From an uncultured Oscillospiraceae bacterium (GTDB lineage: Bacteria; Bacillota; Clostridia; Oscillospirales; Ruminococcaceae), in the NCBI GenBank assembly GCA_958427155.1, contig CAUABB010000112.1, positions 1 through 5,448 of the forward strand: a stretch of 5,448 bases of DNA. Direction: 5' to 3'. The position numbers were made by a program, and so were the translations under genes. This document shows positions 1-5,324 of this stretch, in pieces. Numbering within the stretch: position 1 is the first letter of the stretch; every line of letters begins with the position of its first letter. The notes beneath the pieces were generated by a model. That model made no database searches. It saw only the letters and a program-made list of their open reading frames with translations, and was not told the DNA's origin.

Positions 1-268
1 GATGATGGGAATGCTCGTGAAGATGAACGCTTTCATCATCATGATTGTGATGATGAGCCTCTTCATGATGATCTTTCAAATGAACATTAAAATCCATAGC
101 TTCAATTCCACATTTTTTTACTTTTCCAATATGGATATGATATCCATCTACGCAAAGACTTTTTAAAGCTTTCTCCAAGACTGCCCGATCAGCTCCCAAA
201 TCTAATAAGGCTGCCACTGTCATATCCCCACTGATTCCTGAGTTACACTGAAAATATATTTTTTTCAT
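1..268 (-). CDS. larC: LarC, nickel-pincer cofactor nickel insertase (5' part only)
   Basis: LarC carries out the last step of nickel-pincer nucleotide synthesis: CTP-dependent insertion of nickel into the dithio-pyridinium mononucleotide made by LarB and LarE, in the cytoplasm. Only the first 89 residues are in the window; the gene runs off the left edge. The N-terminus has the family signature CNSGISGDMTVAALLDLG (residues 8-25). A His-rich stretch follows at residues 63-89, with 12 His in 27 residues and clusters HHH and HLHEHSHH, which is typical of LarC and probably binds or stores nickel. The ATG at 268-266 overlaps the larB stop codon as ATGA, and an AGGGGA ribosome binding site lies about 7 nt upstream, so translation is probably coupled to larB. 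In Lactiplantibacillus plantarum larC is expressed through a programmed frameshift (larC1/larC2); whether that happens here cannot be seen. Confidence 0.94.
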   Translation of the reverse strand, partial: MKKIYFQCNSGISGDMTVAALLDLGADRAVLEKALKSLCVDGYHIHIGKVKKCGIEAMDFNVHLKDHHEEAHHHNHDDESVHLHEHSHH

Positions 269-1023
269 CTATCATTTCCCCTATTCTCAATTAAACGATT
301 AATCTGCGCCGCAAGATAACCTGCACCAAACCCATTATCAATATTGACAACGGATATTCCTTCTGCACAGGAATTGAGCATGGTCAACAGCGCTGATACA
401 CCACCAAAATTTGCACCATACCCAACACTGGTCGGAACAGCAATCACCGGCTTATCAACCAGTCCACCAATTACCGAAGCCAATGCCCCCTCCATTCCGG
501 CAATTGCCACAACAACGTTAGCCTCACGAATCTGAGGTATAACAGAAAGCAGCCGATGAATACCAGCAACCCCTACATCATAGAAACGCTCAACTACTGC
601 GCCAAAAAATTCCGCGACACAAGCTGCCTCCTCCGCTACCGGAATATCTGATGTTCCGGCAGTACAGACTGCAACTTTACCAATCTTTTTCAAATTGTTA
701 AGCGCATAAGTAATAAGCCGGGGCGTTTCCAGATAAACTGCCTCTGGGAAAAGAGAGCTTACTGCTTCGTACTGTTCTTTCGAGGCACGAGTCGCCAATA
801 CTTTCGCATCCGCTTTCACAAACCGCTCAAAAATTTTCTTTACCTGTTCACAGGTTTTCCCCTGACAAAAGATAACTTCTGGGAATCCACTGCGAAGGCT
901 ACGATGATGATCCAATTTTGCAAATCCCAGATCTTCATAAGGAAGTTGTTTCAATTCCATTTCAGCTTCCTCAATAGAAATCGTCCCATCTTTAACTGCG
1001 TTAAGTAGTTGATTGACATCCAT
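265..1023 (-). CDS. larB: LarB, NaAD carboxylase/hydrolase of nickel-pincer cofactor synthesis
   Basis: LarB starts nickel-pincer nucleotide synthesis. It carboxylates C5 of the pyridine ring of nicotinic acid adenine dinucleotide and cleaves the phosphoanhydride, giving pyridinium-3,5-biscarboxylate mononucleotide and AMP. The 252 residues match the usual length of about 250. The N-terminal 100 residues are the family-specific part. From about residue 115 the protein has the PurE/AIR-carboxylase fold: VAVCTAGTSDIPVAEEAA (117-134, the PurE-like GTSD loop), AIAGMEGALASVIGGLVDKPVIAVP (173-197), then GYGANFGG (201-208). Cys219 in the segment LNSCAEGI matches the conserved Cys (Cys221 in L. plantarum, from memory) that forms the covalent adduct with the pyridinium ring. 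The ATG at 1023 has an AAGGAG site at 1037-1032 that overlaps the last codon of larE. It lies 5 bp after larE and overlaps larC by 4 bp, so it is in the middle of an operon. Confidence 0.96.
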   Translation of the reverse strand: MDVNQLLNAVKDGTISIEEAEMELKQLPYEDLGFAKLDHHRSLRSGFPEVIFCQGKTCEQVKKIFERFVKADAKVLATRASKEQYEAVSSLFPEAVYLETPRLITYALNNLKKIGKVAVCTAGTSDIPVAEEAACVAEFFGAVVERFYDVGVAGIHRLLSVIPQIREANVVVAIAGMEGALASVIGGLVDKPVIAVPTSVGYGANFGGVSALLTMLNSCAEGISVVNIDNGFGAGYLAAQINRLIENRGNDR

Positions 1024-1028
1024 ATAAA

Positions 1029-1823
1029 TTACTCCTTCTTTAAGTACAAGTCCATACTTCCTGAGCGAAAACAGTCCAAATCTAATGTCACATATCCAAA
1101 CCCGATTTCATGAAGTGACTTTGAAATTATCCGTCGCTTATGGAACGCCAATTCCATTTCACTTTCAAGAACCTCAAGCCGTGCAATATCGCCATGCTTA
1201 CGAACGCGGACCTGAGAAAATCCTATTTCTCTGAGCACACTTTCCCCGCGCTCAATCATAAAAAGTGACTCTTTGGTAATAGGAGTATAGTATGGCAGCC
1301 GAGTCGCCAAACAAGGAGAAGACGGCTTTTGAGAAACCTCCCGGCCAAATTCAGCACAAAGAGAACGGACAATCTCTTTTGTGATTCCGCTTTCTGCAAG
1401 CGGACTATGAATTTTTAACTCTCGAAGCGCCCGAAGGCCAGGGCGATACTCTGAAAGATCGTCTAAATTGGTTCCATCTGCCACAACCTCACAATTTTTC
1501 TGTAAAGCATATTTCCTTAACAATGAAAACAAAGCTTTTTTGCAATGATAGCAACGTTCAGGAGAATTTTCCATAATCTCAGGGTATTGAAATTCATCGA
1601 TCTGTATAACTTTCATCTCTACACCGAGCCCTTTTGCAATTCTTTGGGCTGCATCAAGTTCAGCAGATGGATGAAGAACTGTTTGAAATAACACTGGATA
1701 AACCTTTACTCCTGCATCAATACATGCTTTTAAAACCAAGGTACTGTCAACCCCACCAGAAAAGGCTACACAAATTGCAGGAGCGTGGTATGATTGAATC
1801 GTATGTAAAAGTTGGCTATACAA
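1029..1823 (-). CDS. larE: LarE, ATP-dependent sulfur transferase of nickel-pincer cofactor synthesis
   Basis: LarE adenylates the carboxylates of the LarB product and replaces them with thiocarboxylates, acting twice per cofactor. The 264 residues have the PP-loop ATP pyrophosphatase motif SGGVDS (22-27), the LarE signature NSPERCYHCKKALF (86-99), a YRPGLRAL segment (126-133), KPSSPCLATRLPY (166-178) and the C-terminal LDLDCFRSGSMD (247-258). Cys91, Cys94 and Cys171 form a CxxC-plus-C set. From memory, L. plantarum LarE, which gives up its single Cys176 sulfur, has Trp97 and Ala100 at the CxxC positions, so this protein more probably belongs to the [4Fe-4S]-dependent type; this is inference. 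The start is TTG at 1823. It was chosen because AAAGGGGAAG sits just upstream (1837-1828) and no ATG or GTG lies in frame before the PP-loop. It lies 30 bp downstream of the UPF0178 gene and 5 bp upstream of larB. Confidence 0.95.
   Translation of the reverse strand: MYSQLLHTIQSYHAPAICVAFSGGVDSTLVLKACIDAGVKVYPVLFQTVLHPSAELDAAQRIAKGLGVEMKVIQIDEFQYPEIMENSPERCYHCKKALFSLLRKYALQKNCEVVADGTNLDDLSEYRPGLRALRELKIHSPLAESGITKEIVRSLCAEFGREVSQKPSSPCLATRLPYYTPITKESLFMIERGESVLREIGFSQVRVRKHGDIARLEVLESEMELAFHKRRIISKSLHEIGFGYVTLDLDCFRSGSMDLYLKKE
1032..1040 (-). promoter_or_regulatory. larB ribosome binding site inside the larE 3' end
   Basis: The minus strand reads AAGAAGGAG immediately before the larE TAA stop, 8 nt from the larB ATG. 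These bases also encode the last residues of LarE (Lys-Lys-Glu). The Shine-Dalgarno sequence is therefore cleared by ribosomes finishing larE, which suggests coupled translation and supports both the larE end and the larB start. Confidence 0.85.
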
Positions 1824-1827
1824 AATA

Positions 1828-1837
1828 CTTCCCCTTT
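1828..1837 (-). promoter_or_regulatory. Ribosome binding site that fixes the larE TTG start
   Basis: The minus strand reads AAAGGGGAAG, followed by a 4-nt spacer and TTG. No other ribosome binding site with an ATG or GTG in the larE frame is present before the PP-loop, so this site decides the start. A TTG start is weaker than ATG and may lower LarE output relative to LarB. Confidence 0.7.
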
Positions 1838-1853
1838 CAAATATAATTTTACA

Positions 1854-2291
1854 TTATAAATGACCGTTCAAAAGCTTTTCCAGACTTTCTATAAAGGCTA
1901 GGTTTTGTTTGACACTTCTTTTAGAGGGCCCTTTTAATTTTCCCCCTGCGTTACGAATCTTTCTAGCAGTATGTCGTGCCATTAAAAAAGCGTCAATATT
2001 ATCCGACGTAAAAATGATTCCATCCTGGTTTAATACGGAAGTATGCCGAGCCAGACAAATAGCCGCCAATCCGTAATCCTGTGTTACAACAATATCTCCA
2101 GCTTCTGCACGATTTGCCAATACCAAATCAGCGCTGTCTCTACCTTTAGAAACAGTAACGACCTCTGCGTCAAGTTCTGAGAAGAGATGCGACGTATCAC
2201 AGACTAAAACGACAGGAACGTGATATTTATGAGCAATTTTCAATGTCTCCCCGATTACCGGACAACCGTCTGCGTCAATTAATATTCTCAT
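1854..2291 (-). CDS. UPF0178 / DUF188 protein (YaiI/YqxD family), function unknown
   Basis: This 145-residue cytoplasmic protein belongs to the widespread UPF0178 family, which includes E. coli YaiI and B. subtilis YqxD and is usually about 150 residues. It is recognised by MRILIDADGCPV (1-12; the family form is DADACPV), SKGRDSADL (48-56), AGDIVVTQDYGLAA (64-77), DNIDAFLM (97-104) and KLKGPSKR (118-125). The conserved acidic residues Asp6, Asp8, Asp52, Asp55 and Asp72 resemble the acidic set of PIN-like nucleases, and a nuclease-like fold has been suggested for the family. No reaction is established. The ATG at 2291 has GAGGG 5 nt upstream. It is the first gene after the promoter at 2387-2359 and lies 30 bp ahead of larE with no terminator between, so it probably leads the lar operon. 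Family membership is near certain; function is open. Confidence 0.94.
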   Translation of the reverse strand: MRILIDADGCPVIGETLKIAHKYHVPVVLVCDTSHLFSELDAEVVTVSKGRDSADLVLANRAEAGDIVVTQDYGLAAICLARHTSVLNQDGIIFTSDNIDAFLMARHTARKIRNAGGKLKGPSKRSVKQNLAFIESLEKLLNGHL

Positions 2292-2358
2292 TCAAACCCT
2301 CAAATTCATTTCATATAAAGTCCAGACAAAAATACAGGGACTCTAAGTGCTATTTTTT

Positions 2359-2387
2359 ATTATAATACAGGATTGATTGAGTTGCAA
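2359..2387 (-). promoter_or_regulatory. Sigma-A-type promoter of the UPF0178-larEBC operon
   Basis: On the minus strand a perfect -10 box TATAAT (2364-2359) is preceded by a 17-bp spacer and a -35 box TTGCAA (2387-2382), which matches TTGACA at 4 of 6 positions. Transcription would start near 2352, leaving a leader of about 60 nt before the ATG at 2291. It is the only strong candidate between the terminator of the upstream gene and this operon. No nickel-regulator (NikR-like) operator was seen beside it. Confidence 0.7.
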
Positions 2388-2396
2388 AGGTATTTT

Positions 2397-2545
2397 CTAA
2401 GGCTCACCCCACTCTTTCAGCAACCACCTAAATAATTTCTATATCAACTTAAAAGTATTGACTACAGATAAATCATTTGTCCAGATATACTGAAATTTTA
2501 GCTTTTCTTCAAAAATATTCCTTTCTTCCTTTTTTAATAGATTTT
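2397..2545 (-). pseudogene. Possible remnant of a gene 3' end, origin unknown
   Basis: One minus-strand frame stays open across this stretch except for a single TAG at 2441-2439. It reads FEEKLKFQYIWTNDLSV and then, after the stop, a short C-terminal-looking KLFRWLLKEWGEP ending in TAG at 2399-2397. The composition looks protein-like and purine-rich on the coding strand, as in the neighbouring genes. There is no start codon with a ribosome binding site, and I do not recognise the peptide. It may be the tail of a degraded gene, or simply chance in AT-rich DNA. Confidence 0.15.
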
Positions 2546-2554
2546 TTAATGCAC

Positions 2555-2587
2555 AAAAAAAGAGCCAAATTTTATTTGGCTCTTTTA
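2555..2587 (-). terminator. Intrinsic terminator of the GH2 gene
   Basis: A perfect 13-bp stem (arms 2586-2574 and 2570-2558, core AGAGCCAAAT / ATTTGGCTCT) with a 3-nt loop is followed on the minus strand by a run of seven T (2561-2555). It begins 15 bp after the GH2 stop codon. The A run on the other arm would also give a short U tract on the plus strand, but no plus-strand gene leads into it. Confidence 0.9.
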
Positions 2588-2601
2588 TCAACAAACTAAA
2601 A

Positions 2602-4992
2602 TTAAAGACTAACAGAAGATCCTTCCAAGCCGTTAGAAGAAGCCGTTAAAGTTATTTCGCCCTCCCCTGTTCTCTTCAAAATAACTAATGCACGTCCTTC
2701 ATAAGCTTTACGGTGATCTGCTGTAAAAGACTCCTCCGTAATAGGATTACCGTTGCCAACTGCTATAATCTCCGCAGCCCCATTACAATAAAAACGAATA
2801 TCGTTTTCCGCATAAGGGACACGAATATTGTCTGCATCATTCACTTCAACCCGTACATAAATCAGCTCTTTACAGTAAGGATTATTTTCAGGTTTAAGTG
2901 ATATTTTAGCTGGGAAACCAGAAGTCTTAACTACTTCACGGGAAACCTCCGACCCATTCTGATAAGCAATAGCACAAATTTCTCCCGGCTCATAAATAAT
3001 TGTAAACTGTGCAATACACTTTGACACATCTCCCGCGGGTTTTCTTCCGTAAGATTTTCCGTTTACCAACAGCTCAACCTCTTCATATTGGCTGTATACA
3101 TCTACCAATGTCTCCATTCCTTCGCAGCCGGGGAATGAGTATCCTTCCTGTACTGGTTCCCATGCCCACTCTTTAATTACAATTTTTCGGCCATGATATC
3201 GAGGATCATAAACGCCAATAAAGGGCTTCTTACGCTGATTCCAGACAATATCACGGTAATTAGATTGAGGACGTTTGGTACCACAAATATCAAAATCGCC
3301 ACAGTTTGCATAAAACCAGGGATAAGCACCGCCCCATCCATTTTGCTCATCATATTCTACTTTACCAATTCCCGCTTCACCAAGATAATCAAATGAGGTC
3401 CAAACAAAATCGCCGATTACATTATCATGCGCCACCGTCTCTTTCCAGTTATCATAATGAGTATGTGGAAATGTTTCTGTTCCTATAATAATGCGCTCTG
3501 GAAATTTTTTCTGGTCAAAGCCATAACGGTTGATCATATAATTATATCCCGCAATATCAAGAGAATCAAAAACATCTTTTGATTTTTCACCAAATAAATC
3601 GTTTTGTTCACTGACTTCATCCATTTTCAGGTTTGCAGCCCAGTTCGCATCTTCGACTTCATCGCTTAAAACAATAATATTATTTGAGGCAATTGTAATC
3701 GGACGGCTTGCATCAAGAGAACGAGCATAATCCGCCAAAGCGCGACAAATTTCGGCACCTCCGGAACTTCCATCCCTCTCAATTACTTCATTTCCCACCG
3801 ACCAAATAATAATCGAAGGATGGTTATAGTCACGGTCAATCATGCTCTCGAGATCCCTTTTCCACCAATCCGCAAAATAGATATGATAATCGAATGGATT
3901 TTTGCCAAGGCGCCAGCAATCAAATGCCTCATCAATTACCAGCATACCAAGACGATCACAGGCATTTAAAAAAGCGGGAGAAGGTGGATTATGCGCACAA
4001 CGAATTGCATTGAACCCTGCGTCTTTCAAAATCCGCACGCGTCGTTCTTCAGCGTCATCGTAGGCCGCTGCACCAAGAGGACCGTTATCATGGTGAACAC
4101 AGCCACCTTTCATTTTAACTGTGCGACCATTAAGACGAAAACCGTTCTTACTGTCAAACGAAATACTACGGATACCAAACACGGTATTTCCGGAATCTAG
4201 CTCTTCTCCTTGACATGATAGCACTTTATAAACCACCTGGTACAGTTCTGGAGAATCAATATCCCAAAGTTTTGGATTCTTTAATGTCACATTATATTCT
4301 ACAGAAGTATCTCCTTTTTCCATAAGAAAAACAGGATCAATTTTACCGGAAAGCACACGCTCTCCGCTTCCCTTTTCCAATATATCATATAAAATAGAAA
4401 CTTGCTGTGCCTTTCCAGTTAAATTATTCACATTAACAGAAAAACAGATTTCCGCACTTTCTTTAGACACTTCCGGTGTACACACCTTAAATTTCCAAGG
4501 ACGAACATGTACCAACTCTCCAACATGAAGCTTTACATGGCGATAAATCCCAGCACCAGCATACCAGCGGGAATTAGGCTGCGCAAGATTATTCACTGTA
4601 ACCAAAAGAATATTCTTTTTTCCGTATTTTAAATATGGAGTCAACTCTGCAAAAAAACTGGTATAGCCATAAGGATGTGAAGTAATTAGATTCCCATTAA
4701 GCAATACTTCGGAATTCATATATACGCCCTCAAACTCGGCAATCACTTCTTTATCCTGCCAATCAAGTGGACAATCGAATTCTTTGCGATAATAAAGCAT
4801 ACTCTTCTGTGTGTAGCCTCCCGGCATTCCGGATGAATTGGAAGGATCACGATCCAGTCCAATAACGGCATCATGAGGAAGATTTATCTCTTTCCAAAGA
4901 GTATGATCCACATTACGAAGTGCCTGCCCGAAAAAAGTCATGTATTCACCTGAAAGATAACGCCAGCCATGATCAAAGAGAATTGATTTCAT
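2602..4992 (-). CDS. Glycoside hydrolase family 2, probable cytoplasmic beta-galactosidase
   Basis: The 796-residue GH2 exo-glycosidase has no signal peptide or membrane segment, so it should act in the cytoplasm on imported oligosaccharides. In order it has a jelly-roll sugar-binding domain (about 1-160, with FEGVYMNSEVLLNG and SRWYAGAGIYRHV), an immunoglobulin-like domain (about 165-275), a TIM barrel (about 280-590), a DUF4982-type domain (about 610-685, VDVYSQYEEVELLVNGKSYG) and a C-terminal GH2 C5-like domain (about 690-796). Catalytic residues are Glu402 in WSVGNEV (acid/base) and Glu506 in IIIGTETF (nucleophile). GDFDICGTKRPQSNYRD (565-581) is typical of the short Firmicutes beta-galactosidase group. 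The NxKG motif of beta-glucuronidases was not seen, but the substrate could still be another beta-linked sugar. It is shorter than E. coli LacZ (about 1020 residues), as expected for this subgroup. The ATG at 4992 has a strong GGGAGGAG site 7 nt upstream. It is probably a single-gene transcript. Confidence 0.92.
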   Translation of the reverse strand: MKSILFDHGWRYLSGEYMTFFGQALRNVDHTLWKEINLPHDAVIGLDRDPSNSSGMPGGYTQKSMLYYRKEFDCPLDWQDKEVIAEFEGVYMNSEVLLNGNLITSHPYGYTSFFAELTPYLKYGKKNILLVTVNNLAQPNSRWYAGAGIYRHVKLHVGELVHVRPWKFKVCTPEVSKESAEICFSVNVNNLTGKAQQVSILYDILEKGSGERVLSGKIDPVFLMEKGDTSVEYNVTLKNPKLWDIDSPELYQVVYKVLSCQGEELDSGNTVFGIRSISFDSKNGFRLNGRTVKMKGGCVHHDNGPLGAAAYDDAEERRVRILKDAGFNAIRCAHNPPSPAFLNACDRLGMLVIDEAFDCWRLGKNPFDYHIYFADWWKRDLESMIDRDYNHPSIIIWSVGNEVIERDGSSGGAEICRALADYARSLDASRPITIASNNIIVLSDEVEDANWAANLKMDEVSEQNDLFGEKSKDVFDSLDIAGYNYMINRYGFDQKKFPERIIIGTETFPHTHYDNWKETVAHDNVIGDFVWTSFDYLGEAGIGKVEYDEQNGWGGAYPWFYANCGDFDICGTKRPQSNYRDIVWNQRKKPFIGVYDPRYHGRKIVIKEWAWEPVQEGYSFPGCEGMETLVDVYSQYEEVELLVNGKSYGRKPAGDVSKCIAQFTIIYEPGEICAIAYQNGSEVSREVVKTSGFPAKISLKPENNPYCKELIYVRVEVNDADNIRVPYAENDIRFYCNGAAEIIAVGNGNPITEESFTADHRKAYEGRALVILKRTGEGEITLTASSNGLEGSSVSL

Positions 4993-5030
4993 AATTAAAC
5001 TCCTCCCTTACATTCGCCGTATTTTGTTTC

Positions 5031-5059
5031 AGTATATCATATTAGATTACAAATATCTA
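5031..5059 (-). promoter_or_regulatory. Promoter of the GH2 gene, extended -10 type
   Basis: On the minus strand TGATATACT gives an extended -10 element with -10 hexamer TATACT at 5036-5031. A 17-bp spacer separates it from TAGATA (5059-5054), a 4-of-6 match to the -35 consensus. Transcription would start near 5024, leaving a leader of about 30 nt that contains the strong ribosome binding site. No convincing catabolite-repression or LacI-type operator was found close to it. Confidence 0.6.
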
Positions 5060-5239
5060 CTTAAAAATTCGACAGTATCAAGTAAATTAGAAAATCGCTT
5101 TGAATTATATGGTATTAAAATTATTTTACTTTAAATACTTAAATTAGATATAGATAAAGCAATTTAATAAAAATCAGTTATTTTCTTAAAGAAATAAATA
5201 GAAATAAAATTCAGACTATTTTAAAAAAGCCAGCAAGAC

Positions 5240-5267
5240 GTATCTTTGTCACAATTTGTAAAGATAC
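5240..5267. promoter_or_regulatory. Dyad upstream of the Cys-rich gene, possible operator
   Basis: A perfect inverted repeat GTATCTTT (5240-5247) and AAAGATAC (5260-5267) is separated by 12 bp, giving a centre-to-centre arm spacing of 20 bp, or two helical turns. That geometry would suit a dimeric DNA-binding protein. It covers the -35 box and spacer of the candidate promoter at 5246-5278, where binding could block polymerase. The regulator is not in the window. Confidence 0.4.
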
Positions 5268-5278
5268 ATCATATTCTG
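5246..5278 (+). promoter_or_regulatory. Candidate promoter of the Cys-rich gene (sigma-K-like or weak sigma-A)
   Basis: Two readings fit. As a sigma-A promoter, TTGTCA (5246-5251, 5 of 6) is followed after 18 bp by CATATT (5270-5275, 4 of 6). As a mother-cell sporulation sigma-K promoter, CAC (5250-5252) is followed after 17 bp by CATATTCTG (5270-5278), close to the known mAC and CATAnnnTA elements. The sequence alone does not decide between them. The leader to the ATG would be about 40 nt. Confidence 0.35.
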
Positions 5279-5284
5279 TTAACA

Positions 5285-5296
5285 GGGAATATTCCC
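5285..5296. promoter_or_regulatory. Perfect 12-bp palindrome in the leader of the Cys-rich gene
   Basis: GGGAATATTCCC lies just downstream of the candidate promoter and 9 bp before the ribosome binding site. Its place suggests an operator. About one perfect 12-bp palindrome is expected by chance in a window of this size, so the position, not the symmetry, is the main argument. Confidence 0.25.
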
Positions 5297-5305
5297 AAAT
5301 GCAGT

Positions 5306-5314
5306 AAAAGGAGG
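5306..5314 (+). promoter_or_regulatory. Strong ribosome binding site of the Cys-rich gene
   Basis: AAAAGGAGG is a near-perfect complement to the 16S rRNA tail and lies 10 nt before the ATG at 5325. It is the main reason to accept the short, partial plus-strand reading frame as a gene and to prefer it to the overlapping minus-strand frame. Confidence 0.75.
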
Positions 5315-5324
5315 ACTCATTTAA

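Larger units (their letters stand above)
2292..2601. other. Intergenic stretch of 310 bases between the GH2 gene and the UPF0178-lar operon
   Basis: From right to left it holds the intrinsic terminator of the GH2 gene, about 155 bases with a possible decayed reading frame (listed separately), the promoter at 2387-2359 and the operon leader. No intact gene with a start codon and ribosome binding site was found on either strand. Confidence 0.7.
4993..5324. other. Divergent intergenic region of 332 bases
   Basis: This very AT-rich region separates two divergent genes. It contains the GH2 promoter and leader on the left. About 150 bases of low-complexity A/T sequence follow (5060-5220), including two copies of GAAATAAA ten bases apart at 5191-5208. 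On the right are the candidate promoter, dyad, palindrome and ribosome binding site of the Cys-rich gene. No gene was recognised inside it. Confidence 0.7.

Noticed and set aside
344..535. A 63-residue plus-strand open frame inside larB, and similar plus-strand frames inside larE and the GH2 gene.
   Set aside because: They lie antisense to strongly supported genes, have no family resemblance, and are shadows of those genes.
2320..2342. A short inverted repeat AGTCC-N13-GGACT in the leader of the UPF0178-lar operon.
   Set aside because: Only 5 bp of stem with a 13-nt loop; there is no further riboswitch-like structure and no match to a known nickel-regulator site.
2458..2491. A plus-strand TTGACT followed by TATACT, a possible promoter.
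   Set aside because: The spacer is 22 bp, too long for a sigma-A promoter, and no plus-strand gene follows.
5089..5103. A catabolite-repression (cre)-like sequence, AAAATCGCTTT, upstream of the GH2 promoter.
   Set aside because: It keeps the central CG and flanking A/T but lacks the TG and CA outer bases of the cre consensus; in AT-rich DNA this is weak.
5178..5197. A near-palindrome TTATTTTCTTAAAGAAATAA in the divergent intergenic region.
   Set aside because: It consists almost only of A and T, has an unpaired T, and no T run or gene end makes it a terminator.
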